Positions 38,471 through 49,917 of a stretch of DNA of 64,000 bases are shown piece by piece. A model generated the notes under the pieces. That model was not told the origin of the DNA. It ran no database searches and saw nothing but the letters and a program-made list of their open reading frames with translations. Position 1 is the first letter of the stretch. Each line of letters opens with the position of its first letter. The translations under genes and the position numbers were made by a program. The stretch comes from Triplophysa rosa (Eukaryota > Chordata > Actinopteri > Cypriniformes > Nemacheilidae): the NCBI RefSeq assembly GCF_024868665.1, contig NC_079905.1, forward strand, positions 6,389,879 through 6,453,878, written 5' to 3'.

Positions 38471-41400
38471 CTACTCTTGCTCCATCCCCACCTCTGAATC
38501 TTCCGTCACGGTGGCTATCTTTTCCGGCTCAATCTCGGGAATAAGAAGATTATGATTAACTTTCATCAACTCTGCCATGTTGAAGCCTAGAAGTATCATG
38601 GCCTTGTTTTTCTGCAAGTGTCTCATACATTTGGTACGTTGCTTGCTGAACTGGCAGGAAACATCGCTTTTGTTTAGCAGTAACCGGCCACTCAGGGCAG
38701 TGACCTCCTTTTTGAGCGGGTAAGGCTGTGTATTAAAGTATTTGTTGACAAATTCACGTCGATCATCAAATGAACGCAACTCTATTCCAGCTGGATCCAA
38801 CGTGAATTTTACAGAGGGATCAATGACGACTTCAGGTGTAGGGACCGTAATTGCAGCTAATCTTTCTTTCTCTAGTTGCTTTTTCCTTGCCAACCGTTCT
38901 TCTCGCTCTCTCCTATTTGCCTCCATAGCTTCTCTGAAGGCTATTTCCAGTCGCAACTTGCTCTGTATCTCTGCTTCCGTCTCTGGCAGTTGTACGGCAG
39001 GAACGGAAGGTTGGACTGAAGCTGGGGTTGGTCCACTAATCTGTTTCGGATGAGCTGGGTATGATACTACAGCTCTGTTTGGTATAGGAGTAACAGCTAG
39101 TCCAGAACTCGTTTTCTCAGCATCTTTGAGACCCTTAGGTGCACAGCGACACTTAGATAAATGGACAATGATGGCCTTGGTAGTGGTCTTCCCTGTGTAC
39201 ACACCTCCACAGTAAAGGCATCTGTATGATGGAGTTTTAAGTATGGCATGCAGAGTGGGCACAATGAAATGCTTTTCTTTGAGGTGCATGTGATACAATT
39301 CTTTGCTCGGGAGCTTCTCAGAGCAGAAGGGGCACTCAGTGTTATTCGAATTGGGCGTGGGCGCATTGCAAATTGCCTGAGGATTGTTGGGCAACATCTT
39401 CACAAAGATCAGATCAAGGGAGTTGGTGACCAACGCAAGATTGAGCTCTTTATCACCCATTATTAGTTTCGGGGCTGTGGTCCTGATGTCAAAATAAGGG
39501 AAAAGCAGATTCCCTGAATCGTCGGTGTAAAGTCGGTACTCTCGCCTCATGAATTCACAGTTGTTCTTCTGGGTCACATCGTGATCAGACTGCATATGGT
39601 CAACGAGCTGCCTGATGGAGTAAAACAGCCCAGTACAAAATAAGCAGGTCATGCCGTGAAGCAGATGTTCAAAAACGCCCCTTTCCGATATCAAGATCTT
39701 ACACGTCAGGCATTTCACCGTCTTGTCTGGCATCTTTTTCAAAAAAGAAGCACGGGCGGCCAGACCAAGCTTGGGCATTTTAGAATAGTCTTTGTGAACC
39801 TCTGGATGGGAGTCGTAGATGTCAGATGGGAAAAGCTCATTGCAAATAGGACACGTGATCCATTTCTTGGCTTGCTTGGGGGGTGGCAGAGAAGGGTTTT
39901 GCTTGTTTTGCTGAGCTGGTGGGGTGTTCTGGGACACAGGCAGTGGCGCTTTGTTGCCTCCTTGGGTGTTATTTCCCTGAACCGATAAGACCTGCAAAGG
40001 TGCAAGAGTGTAGGTGGGCAAGCCATCGACTTTGTTGCCTGTGGGGACCAAGTGACTCAAAAGGGACTGAGAAGTAAGCATGGTTCCTCCAGCGGTGGGC
40101 TGATTTAAGTGTAATCTTGGAGTAACGATGAGGGACTGAGAGCCTTGCGGTCTAACGACAGGTACGTTAAGGCGAACGCCTGGTGGAAGGACAATTTGAC
40201 GAGGTTGCAGTTGACCAGGGGCGCTCATTCTGATCTGGTGGGAAGGAATGCCGTTTGGTGCAGGCGGCACTGCAGATGCAGGTGAAATTAGGTTGTTCTG
40301 AATCGCAATTGGTACTCCAGGCCTTAGTAAACCCTTTGCTTCGGCACTTGCAAGTTGAACTAGGGCCGAAGCTTGAGTGGGAAGAAATGCTTGGTTGGTT
40401 CCTGAAGCAGCAAGCACTCCACTGTTTTCCACCCCAACAGCACTCAGAGTAGAGGTCGCTGAAGGCTGATCCTTCATCATTATGACAGCAGAAGCTGCTT
40501 GGGATTTTGGTGCGAGGGCCAGGTATTGTTTCGTACTTTCAGTTTCGCAAATTAGAGCTCTGATGTGCACGTCCAGCTCCTTGTGCTTTTCTGAAGTCAG
40601 AAGATGATACAGTAAGTGTTCCGATGTCTCAGCTGACACGTAACATCTCTTGCAGTAGAATTTCTGAGATGTGTCTCCAAGGGATAAGAGGTCTCTCTCC
40701 GATCTCTGCCCAGCATATTTATTCAAGGTGGCTGTGTAATGATAAAGGAGGACGTGTTTTTTCACACTGTACAGAAGAGTATCTTGCATGTGACATTTTC
40801 GACACTGAAATATACTGCCACTTCCTGCTTTTGGAGGCAACTGGGGGACTGCAGGAGATTCGAATGGTGTGTCCTCTGCATGGAACAATCTGCAGTGCCT
40901 GAACACTGCTCTGGGGTGGGCTATAAATGGGCAGGAAGTACAGGTCGTAAGTCTGCACAGACGCTCCTCTTCATCGTGGTATCGCTGAATATGGATTTTG
41001 TATGTATGCCATGACTTGGTAGAGAACTGACACAAGCTGCAGCACAATCCTTGCGTCCGATAGTCCCACTGATAATAAAGATGGCGGCCTGGTTAGTCAC
41101 ACATTTATAAAACATCACTGTTCAAACATGGTTAACAGCTTAATTACATAGTGAAGATTTAAAGATCACCTTCTTTTTCCACCGGCCATCATATCCATCA
41201 GATAAACTGTTCCAGTCTGTGGCATCAAAAATATTGTCCCCTGGGAAATATTCCTGAAGCTCCTATAAACAAAAGAGAAATAAAGAAAAGTTATTTTACT
41301 ACATAATGTAATATAAGAGAAAGTATTTTGCGCACATAATTTCAGTTCTGATTTGTCGTGTTTCGTTGCATGCAGACTTCCAAAGCAAACATACCTGGCC

Positions 41401-41502
41401 TAAACTAAGACATTCTTCAAGTCCGATTTCTCCAAGAATGTTTTTTACTTTCCTTCTTGTTCTACGGATCTTTTCCAACCCTCTGACCGGAAACTGGTAC
41501 AT
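38471..41502 (-). CDS. adnp2: ADNP homeobox protein 2, 3 coding exons
   Basis: Nuclear zinc-finger/homeodomain protein of the ADNP family, which acts in chromatin-linked transcriptional control. Coding exons on the minus strand: 41,502-41,395 (36 codons, starting MYQFPVRGLEKIRRTRRKVK), 41,262-41,170 (31 codons) and 41,068-38,471 (866 codons with stop), total 932 aa. The large last exon is typical of the family. C2H2-type fingers start near residues 75 (CCSLCQFSTK), 154 (FQCRKC), 205 (FYCKRC), then a central CPICNELFPS finger, CLTC and CPFC fingers, and CLYCGGVYTG. A Pro/Gln/Val-rich linker with the conserved DGLPTYTLAPLQVL stretch lies between. A divergent homeodomain (about 825-885) precedes the LLGFNMAEL motif. 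It is shorter than human ADNP2 (1,131 aa), mainly in the linker. The assignment to ADNP2, not ADNP, rests on these linker and finger motifs. Confidence 0.95.
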
Positions 41503-41512
41503 GGTCCCACAC

Positions 41513-43358
41513 CTGAAAAATAATCACTTTGGTTTCTGTTTGAAAACATGAATATTGTAGTCTATACAGACTGGTCTTCTATCATATACATCAATATTGC
41601 ATGATAGGATTTAAGTCAGTGAATCATATTTGTCAGCGTAGCTCATTTAAATCCATTTGGATTTGTAGTCTGGACAGCAGGAATACAAAAACAAACCAAA
41701 TTCAATTCTAATCACAAACAAAAAGTATATATTTTTAAATGCATTTCACACCTGAACTCTGATCAGAGTTATTCTGAGCACATAGGTAACATTGTACACA
41801 ATGCACAGCAATAGATTGAACAATCTGAATGAGTGAGCAAATATATCCCCAAATATACTGTCTCTCATGCCTCATGAATAGAGAAAACACCAGTTTTCTG
41901 CCTGCATATAACATTAAATACTAACAGTTTAACACACTCCGTTCTTGTAGTAAAATAAAATCTCTCAATTTCATTACTATGGCAACCGATATAGATATAG
42001 CAGATATTAACAAAACTGTCTGAACAAGGGATCCAATTTCATTTAATCTGTTACCCGAATTAGTAAAATTCAGCTTTATCTATGTAATGAATTTCTATAC
42101 TTCTCTGGTCTTTCATGTGAAGAGTTTTAAATTATTTTATGCTCAAACATCAAAAGACACTCTAGATAAGTATATTTTCAGTTGTGACATAATGTACACA
42201 TGCATTGTACTTTAAAATTGGTCTATACCAGCCACTAAACTCTTGTAATACATAATTCATGAGCGGTCTAAAAACTAGGTCAAATTTCATATTTAACCCC
42301 AAAGTGAAAAGAACAAAGAAAGATATTACAGTATAAACGTTTTATTGTAAAAACATTGTATTATTGGTATAAAGAAAATAAAGAACAGTAATAGTTTTTG
42401 ATATTACAGTGCATGGTATAATTGCAATTAGACATTTTAATTATGTTCACAATCAACGCCATTGTGAGTATCAAAGATGACTGTTATTAAATTACAGTAA
42501 CTGCAATACCTTATACAACTTTAATTTGCATAAATAAACTAAAGAAAAATAAATTAAACCATGGTTTTACTACGTATACACTGAATATATATTTGTTGTA
42601 AAGAGAATGTGGTGTGCTTAACTGTTATAAAAATAACGTCACCCCTTAGGAAAATTAACCGTGATTTTATCATAATAAAATAGTAGTAACCTTTTTGGGC
42701 AGATTGATTACCATTTGTAAAACAAAGGTTAATTTTAGTGACGCAAGTGAGCTTCCCATATCTTCCTGTTTAACATGCATAACACAATCTGATATCAACG
42801 TGATGTACAACGAAAATGTTTTACTCCAAAACACGTCACAATAAAACGATGAAAAACCAGCTAAAATTACAATAATCACTAGCCAAATACAACGCAACAT
42901 TCACAAGTTGGACACAAAAAAACAAGCAACTTCGCCGACAGATACTGTGTGGCCATATGCCACATCTATCCCCCATATCAGACAAATCCCTGCAGAAGTT
43001 ACCATTTGCATAGCATACATGTGCTCGGTCGAATATCTCATTTTGCACAACCGAAATATGTATCAGCATCAGTCAAACCACACCAAGAGTTCTACATTCA
43101 AATCACGAGGTTGTGCAATATAATTCGTATATTGGATACTGTAAATAATCGAGCGTTTCCTATCCAAGCATGAATTCGCATCTCATAACAACAGCTTTTT
43201 CCCGAGCAGCGCGTTTCTAAATAACGCAGTGATGTCATAAAATAATTTCAGTGGGCTTCGTTGTACTTCCCGCGCACCACGCCGTCATACCGAGCCAGCT
43301 ACGACTGTAAGCAGTAGCTAATGTTCTCTCTCACTGCTATCTAATTGTGAGGATATTA
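41513..43358. other. First intron of adnp2
   Basis: AT-rich sequence between the start-codon exon and the inferred untranslated exon. No recognisable gene; short open frames on both strands lack any domain. Confidence 0.5.
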
Positions 43359-43460
43359 CCTTTTTTCAGCGCCACACCGATTCTGGGAGGGGTTTTTGTT
43401 ACTTTCACCGATCCGTGCGCAAAAAAACGATGATAGAGGACGTGGAAGCCCAATAGGATG
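43180..43460 (-). promoter_or_regulatory. Probable adnp2 promoter and untranslated first exon
   Basis: A minus-strand donor (GAAAAAAG followed by GTAATATCC) at 43,360/43,359 could join a non-coding first exon to the acceptor before the coding exon ending at 41,512. The surrounding 280 bp are richer in CpG than the AT-rich intron to the left. No TATA box is evident. Transcript evidence is lacking. Confidence 0.5.
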
Positions 43461-44518
43461 TTCCAACAATTAATCTGCACTCTCAAACATGAACTAAATG
43501 AATGGAGCGTTATTGTCAGATTTTAGAACTAGGACTCATTTATTGTGCTTGCCGTTTAGCGTCGAGAAAATGGCGCATTGAACAACTGGGAAGTGACGTC
43601 GGGTCAAAATGATCATACTGCCTGTCTTATCCAATCAGAATAAAGTACGCTTGAGCTGGAAAAACTTTGTTGTGTAGGAATCGCGATGGTTCTAAGTGGT
43701 CATCACGTAGAGGGTCATGTCCAACTTTTCGGTCGTTAACTACTCAGAATGTGATTAGTTGCAGTTTTTCAAAGGTTCAACATAAACAAGCCTTTATTTA
43801 GAAATGGTCTGGCCAGAAGGGGGCGCAATGCTTGTAATGTACAGGCTTAGCCACTAGAGGGCGCTCTGAGCAGTCATCTGGTTACTGGGCAACAGCACAA
43901 GATGGGCGGTCTCTAATCGGTGAAGTCATATCACACCACTGCTCTTCAACCAATAGACGAAAAACATATAGCTAACGCTACAAGTTTTTGAAATTTGTTA
44001 CTATTCAGTTCATGGTCTGTTTTTGTATTAAATACACAAATAAATAATACAGGATTTAGCACATTTAAATGAAAGGTTTGATCATTGGCTACTATTCGTC
44101 GCAATAAGTTTTACATTAACTTTACGTTATTTATTAAAGAAAAATGTGAAAGTAAATATTTCTAAGCTTCGACATCATATTTTTGTGCAAATTCTAGTGA
44201 ACATTTGATTTTTTTAATTAGATAAAATACAAATATTTCAAATATTACTTTATCGACCATCGTACTTTAACATAGCACGTTTTTTTATGACAGAATTGCC
44301 ACTTTTTTTAATCGATGCATTTTTTATTTTGCAAAACATGTGTTCATCTTTATCAGGTTCAAAAGCGCAGAACAGCTAACAAATTTTTCAATCTTGTCTT
44401 CTCAACTCCAAAATGCGCTTTTAAAAGCAAATAAAATTTTTATTGAGTTATCGAAAATTGTCTAACATGAAAAAACAAGTATTTATATTAGTTGATTTAA
44501 AAGTTATATATATATATT

Positions 44519-44858
44519 AGGGCTGTCAAAAGATTAATCGTGATTAATCGCATCCAGAATAAAAGTTTGTGTTTACATAACATATGTCTATGTACTGTGC
44601 TTATTAATTTTGTATTTATAAATACAAACACATACACAAGTATACATATTTAGGTAATATTTACATGGATTTATTTATATTTACCAATAATTGAAATTAT
44701 ATATAAATGTTTATTAATATTTAGATTTTTCTTAAATATATGCATGGATGTGTATGTGTTAATAAATACAAAATTATTATGCAGTAAACAGATAAATATT
44801 ATGTAAACACAAACTTTTATTCTGGATGCGATTAATCGTGATTAATCTTTTGACAGCC

Positions 44859-44859
<1 letters not shown>
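44519..44859. mobile_element. Palindromic MITE, AGGGCTGTCAAAAG ends
   Basis: The left end AGGGCTGTCAAAAGATTAAT and right end ATTAATCTTTTGACAGCCCT are perfect inverted complements; pairing runs on through CATCCAGAATAAAAGTTTGTG for about 60 bp. TA repeats flank both sides, fitting a TA-targeting element. It has no coding frame. The duplicated copy is at 58,348-58,682. Confidence 0.85.

Positions 44860-44897
<38 letters not shown>
44860..44897. repeat. TA dinucleotide microsatellite
   Basis: About 18 TA units directly right of the MITE at 44,519. The second copy (58,683-58,711) is shorter, which accounts for part of the 15-bp length difference between the duplicated segments. Confidence 0.9.
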
Positions 44898-44899
<2 letters not shown>

Positions 44900-45097
44900 A
44901 AAATAACACAAATTTTCATAAAACACTTATGCCATCTATTCACGATAACATATAGGATGTATTTTATTGAAATTGAAGATTATTATGCCCTACTCGATGC
45001 AAAGAGCAGACCATTCGAAGCGTTAAGGATGCAGGGCGTTCAAATGTACTGTAGGCAGGTATACTTCATTTTCAAATGCAAGGTGTTCAGCTGTTGT

Positions 45098-45284
45098 ACT
45101 ATAGACGGCTTCATTGGACGCACACGCCTGGCCTGAAGTTAACTTCCGGTCTGTGTTTGGTTATAATATAACAATTTATTCAATTTATAAAACTACTCAA
45201 CTGTTCTTGATTCTTTGTGGAGATCTACCAGAAGTTAAGTTTTGTTCACATAACGTTTGTTTATGCTGAAACCGTCTATAGAAA
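45098..45284. mobile_element. Small MITE with CTATAGACGG ends
   Basis: CTATAGACGGCTTCA near the left is matched by TGAAACCGTCTATAG at the right; an inner pair (GAAGTTAACTTCCGG / CCAGAAGTTAAG) gives weak further pairing. It is repeated in the second copy at 58,912-59,098. Confidence 0.55.
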
Positions 45285-45667
45285 AACAATTATTGCTGGT
45301 AATTTTTTGCCAACAAATATTAGCTTTGTAATAGCATTTTGTTAAATATGGCAATTTGTGTTACTGGTTAAAATTAATTTACATTTTTGTATTGTCACTT
45401 CTTGTGCTGGTTGGGGTAAAGAAACAAACCTCATTTAGAAAAATTAATTGTGATGATCACATGGTCAAAAATTGTGTTAACTTGGTGTTAAATGGTGTAG
45501 TCAGTTTGCAGTGACATTCATGACACACATTGTTTTGTCTTCAATGCTCATGCCAACTAGTTTTTTGGTCAGCTACATTATTGAACTTGCCAGAATTTAC
45601 TTGAAGACCCACCGAAGTGCCCTGAAATGTGCAGCTTTATTTCACCCAGTGGTGTAGTCTTCAGCCG

Positions 45668-46524
45668 TGTCTGAATTCGCCCCCTATCTCCTATAGCCTA
45701 TAGTGCACTATACCGGGTGTCCGACATTTTGAAGTGTTGTCCGAATTCTGAGTAAACAACTCATTACCTACATTTTTTACAATTTTTACCCACAATGCAT
45801 TCTGATTTTGAGTTTACATCCGATGTACACTCGCTCACTTATATTTCCCATGATACAACGCGAATCAAACGTCTGATTAGAATCAGCTGGATGAGAGTGA
45901 GTGACCGTTAATGCCACGAATGTACGTTTATACACTTGTGTTTGTTCTTGTTGACAGTTATTTTCTACTTTTTGAGAATAAACAGATTAAATTTGAATGT
46001 TAAATATATAGCAGTGTTTTATTTTAAATAAGTAATTTTATTAAACTTAATAAATCTAATAGTAAATAAACGTGGCAAATATTTGTTTTGTTCTCTTTTT
46101 AAAAACTAATAGCCTATAATAAACGTGACAAATAATGTAAAAATGAACATTACCAGTTTACAAAACAATCCATAAAGCCACACAGGTGTAATATAAGCGT
46201 TATGTCGAATGTCCGCGACAGTACTGTCAGACGAAGGCTATAGGCTTGTTCGACTTGATGCGGCGCCGCAAGATCCGACAGGCGGATGACATCAAAGTAC
46301 CGCGAGAGCCATTCGAAAAACCATAAAATGTTTGGTTTCGAATCGCTCTCGCGGTACTTCATGTCATCCGCATGTCGGATCTTGCGGCGCCGCATCAAGT
46401 CGAATATTACGTCAGTGTCCGAAATTGTTCACTCATTTTCATTCACTTCCCCATATAGTGGACTATCTAGCATTCGTTATATAGTGAACAATGCATGAGT
46501 GAACAAGTGGGCGAATTCAGACGC
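45668..46524. mobile_element. Nested inverted-repeat element with GTGTCTGAATTCGCCC ends
   Basis: The left end GTGTCTGAATTCGCCCCC and right end (GTGGGCGAATTCAGACGC) are inverted complements apart from one or two bases, with further paired blocks such as ATAGTGCACTATA near the left and ACTATATAACG/CATATAGTGGAC near the right. It sits 21 bp inside the hAT end at 45,647 and contains the long GC-rich hairpin at 46,249-46,404. The target duplication is unclear. Confidence 0.65.
46249..46404. repeat. Long GC-rich inverted repeat (hairpin)
   Basis: The arm 46,249-46,318 starts TTCGACTTGATGCGGCGCCG, and the arm 46,336-46,404 is its inverted complement with about four mismatches, separated by a loop of about 17 bp. 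Each arm has NotI-like GC-rich cores (GCGGCGCCGC). Open frames through it on both strands are mirror products of the palindrome. Identical in the second copy (60,063-60,218). Confidence 0.9.
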
Positions 46525-47002
46525 AGCTCTACGTGTACACAGGTCTTCCTCAATTGGCGGTCCGCGGTCCGGTGTTTGAATATTTTGGTTGTTTAAATTG
46601 AGCCGCGCGTCTACACAACGGAGAATCACATCACGCGCGCTCTCAGGAACATTTATGTAATTGATCTTTTGCCGCTATATCCTCTAATATCTTTATTTAG
46701 CGCCAAACGCGCTTCATTTGAACCCTTTCCGCTCTGCGCGTGCTGCTTCTCTCCCGCCAAAGACGGCGCGCGCATGAAGAGCAGCAAACACGTGCTTCTT
46801 TTAACAACACTAGTGCAGACACGCAGAGCAGGTAAATGGACACACAACAGTAAACAAAATGCAGTAAATATTGAAGCATTTGTATCCGTCAGTCTGTTTA
46901 CTATTTGCTATATGTCTCCAACATTTCAACCAGATTTGTGATATTTTATTAACCATAACGTTTTTATCTACATTTAGCATTATTGATCAGCATGTAAACA
47001 TT

Positions 47003-47204
47003 TGTGACCCTGTGAAAACCCAGGCTAAAGTCTAATAATCGAATTGATTATTAGATAACAAGCATCAAAGATAATTTCAAGCATTAATTTCACTAAGATG
47101 TTGGTATTATTCAGTCAGTATTGAAAATATTGTTATATTTTCATAGAATATTCTGTAGGATGTTTTTTTGTAGGACTTGCTGTGTTTTCACAAGCAGGGT
47201 CACA
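47003..47204. mobile_element. MITE with TGTGACCC/GGGTCACA ends
   Basis: Perfect terminal octamers TGTGACCC and GGGTCACA enclose 200 bp with similarity to 14,539-14,785 (AGGCTAAAGTCTAATAATC, then ATTTCACTA blocks). It lies inside the hAT-like element. A third, partial relative begins at 48,323 (GTGTGACCCAGTGTGTG). Confidence 0.7.
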
Positions 47205-47714
47205 TTTTGTAATGAACAACGTTTTAATTATTTAAAGATAGAAGTACTTCTGTTATGAAAGTCAAAGTTAAAATGGCATGGAAAGACTAATTTAGTAAGT
47301 AACTTTGTTTTCTGTTTAATTATCACATTACGTTTGCTGTTTACGTGTTGTCAGTAGTTTTTTTATTTACAAATATTAATTATCAGACTTCTAGTAAGAG
47401 GGCATTCCCCTAGAGCCACAGAGCTTATACATACATACTGTGGATATCAAAATGTAAAACAATTTAACAGATCATATCTTTTAGGATATAAGAATCTCGT
47501 TGTTTGCTCTGACTACAATGACAATAAAAAGCTATTCTATTCTTTTATACAGTGTATCCAACTAGGCTAAATTGATTCAATATTAATTTATTTTCTAAAA
47601 ACATATTGTTTGGAAGTAAATATAGAAAAGATCAAGAATTTTCGTACAGGCCTGCCCTCTTAAAAAAAGCGCGAGGATACGTAAGAACATCATTTTGAGT
47701 CAGAAAAGTGACGT

Positions 47715-47999
47715 TTGGACCATTGGTGCACCCAGGAGATCATGAAAGGCAAGCATTTAAACTACACTATTTCTCAGTGTTTTCGTAAGCCTGCCGCCCA
47801 TGTAGCTACTGGCGCTTCGGGTGACGCTGTAGCAAGTGTTACAGAAAATGAGTCCGACGAGGCTCATGCTCCGCTGTATGCGGGTCCCCCTCCGTCGCGA
47901 CAGCGTACCGTGGTCGCATTCGCGTACTGTGTTCGCCGTTGTATTATACTTTCTGCTGATAACCCACCCCCACTTTTTAAACCACTGCGTATTCTTTAA
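47715..47999 (+). pseudogene. Possible hAT/ZMYM-type transposase N-terminal remnant
   Basis: A 94-codon frame inside the hAT-like element. From internal Met 10 it reads MKGKHLNYTISQCFRKPAAH and then an acidic Ser/Glu-rich stretch, a layout like the N termini of TTF-finger hAT and ZMYM-type transposon proteins (short basic start, ISxFF-like motif, acidic linker). No zinc finger, catalytic RNase-H fold or hAT dimerisation region follows. In the duplicated copy (61,529-61,813) two Val codons are Glu. Family assignment is tentative; a chance frame is possible. Confidence 0.3.
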
Positions 48000-49017
48000 T
48001 AAAATTAGGATATTTGTTATAATTAACATAACTGTTAGAGCATTGTTGGCATAATCTAATTAGCCAACTTCACAAACGTTAGTTTGTGTGGTGAATCAAT
48101 AAATGAGGGAGAAAGGGAGAGATAACTTATACTACAATGTAGGCTATATAATTGTTTTAGATGATAAGAGATGAGAACTCCTGGACAGCCTTGTGAAAGT
48201 CAGGCTAGACACCGGCAGCAATCTATAAGTGCAACAGATACTTGATAAAACTGCACAAATGTTCATTGTTAATTATTAAAGTTAACTACCAATGTCAATA
48301 ATAGGCGAAACTTGCACTCATAAGTGTGACCCAGTGTGTGAAAACTAGGCATCAGAGTTTGATTTTAACCATTTATTTCAAGCATTATTTCAATATGAAT
48401 CTTTGACATGGCCTTATTCAGTCAAAACTGTATAAAAATCTAAAAATTATACTTCCGCAGATTATTCTTTACGTTATGTTGGTTGCCCTGCTGAAAAAAA
48501 TAATAGAACCCTGCCCAAAACACAGGAGATGCAGATGGGGATCAATAGAACACCCATTAATGCCCACAATTTTTTAATTTTGTAAAATAAAATTTGTGGT
48601 AACAGTAAACCAATAGAATTGATGTTATATTATTTTTTTTAGCAGAGTGGGTTCATGCAGAAATAGTATATCACAAATTAAAGTCTTTATTGCTGGGTTT
48701 TCACATGGATCACAAATATGGATTGAAAATTGCCATCTGATCAAACCTGTGCTTTGGGGGTTGTATACATATACCATCGAAGGCTTAATGTAACTAGACA
48801 GCGATAAACAAAACCAGCATGTCCCCCCAGCTGTCATTAGCTATTGAAATCTTGCTTGCAATAAATCTTTCAGAATGCTCTTGATTAAATATAGAGGCAT
48901 ACTTTATGCATTCGTGAGTGTGGTGGTGCTTATATATGGGTTGTCTACCTAGGACGGGTGAGTAGGCTGGGGGGAAATCAGAGTATACTCCCTACAAAAA
49001 ACTAGACTACACCACTG

Positions 49018-49408
49018 ATTTCACCCATTGACAATTTCCATCGAAAGTTAGGGCATATAGAGTGCTCCTCCCCCTTTTACAATATTCATACTAAAAGCCA
49101 CTTAGAATGAAACTTCTCATGGGAATTTTTTATTATTTTGATTTATAATCTGATAGATATTTTTAGAATATGTTAAATATTCTTTATAAACTCCACACCA
49201 CTTCTGAGCATGTATAACCTAATTTTATATTAGCATTAGCTAGTCTACAATAATAAATGATCAGTTGCCTGTAAATGTTAGAAACATCACTTTAGCATTA
49301 ATGAATGAATGAGCACTAACACCTTGACAAGATATAAGATTGAACATAAAATGAAACTATAAAATGAATGAAGCACCACTGACACAAAAATAATATAACA
49401 TTTCATGG
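49018..49408. other. Noncoding spacer
   Basis: AT-rich sequence between the hAT-like element and the SINE; no gene or repeat end recognised. Confidence 0.5.
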
Positions 49409-49546
49409 CAGCTTTCCTGTAGCTCAGTGGTAAGAGCATGGGGCTAACAGGGTCATGGGTTCGATCCCAGGGGATTGCACAATCTTAGAAACAAATGTAT
49501 AGGTTAATGCAATGTAAATCGCTTGTCTGCCAAATGCATAAATGTC
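49409..49546 (+). mobile_element. tRNA-derived SINE
   Basis: Head: GCTTTCCTGTAGCTCAGTGG, then GTAAGAGCATGG (box A region) and GGGTTCGATCCC (box B). Tail: GCTTGTCTGCCAAATGCATA. Same family as the minus-strand copy at 28,629-28,782. It lies downstream of the nutf2 stop codon. The duplicated copy is at 63,223-63,360. Confidence 0.85.
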
Positions 49547-49708
49547 AAGATGCCATTTTCTAGTAGTCTGATGCCCATTTAGTGCTTTTGTTTGTTGGAA
49601 GTTATATTCAATGTATATGTTTTTGTCAATAATTCAAAGTATTCAAACATATTTTTTCATCAATGCCTAATGAGCAATTAGTCACACAAATACACAATGA
49701 AAATCAGA

Positions 49709-49714
49709 TTTATT
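49709..49714 (-). terminator. Candidate nutf2 polyadenylation signal
   Basis: AATAAA on the minus strand about 200 nt past the nutf2 stop codon; duplicated at 63,523-63,528. Confidence 0.45.
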
Positions 49715-49917
49715 ATTATCATCAGTTCTGATTCATTAACACAGTACATGCTACAACACATAACAATAATAAACAGTTGTTTTGAAAATGTATCTGGAGA
49801 TAATAATGGACAGGAAAGAGAGTTTGAAAAGGAGGAAGAAAACACGTTTGAATGTAAAATGTGTAACTGCCCCATACAAAGGTTGCCCGGACTGTTAATA
49901 CTTGAACAAGTTTTAAA

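Larger units (their letters stand above)
45647..49017. mobile_element. Composite hAT-like element, 3.37 kb, with 8-bp target duplication
   Basis: It starts CAGTGGTGTAGTCT and ends AGACTACACCACTG, perfect 14-bp inverted repeats with CAG/CTG termini. Identical flanks ATTTCACC lie at 45,639-45,646 and 49,018-49,025. Inside are a second inverted-repeat element (45,668-46,524), a CpG-rich segment (46,540-46,840), a TGTGACCC MITE (47,003-47,204) and a possible transposase-like frame (47,715-47,999). The interior is too broken to encode an active transposase. The duplicated copy is at 59,461-62,831. Confidence 0.85.

Noticed and set aside
39097..40077. Additional frames inside the adnp2 last exon on both strands
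   Set aside because: They overlap the adnp2 coding frame, which has clear zinc fingers and uninterrupted similarity; they are shadows.
44519..44859. CRISPR-like or regulatory repeat array
   Set aside because: Only two inverted copies exist at the ends of one unit, with no direct repeats or spacers; it is a MITE in a vertebrate genome.
46150..46498. Pair of opposite-strand frames of 70-82 codons, duplicated exactly at 59,964-60,312
   Set aside because: Both run through a long inverted repeat, so the apparent conservation and mirror similarity come from the palindrome and the segmental duplication.
49411..49480. Possible tRNA gene (A and B boxes present)
   Set aside because: The acceptor stem and full cloverleaf do not form, and the sequence continues into a SINE tail shared with 28,629-28,782.
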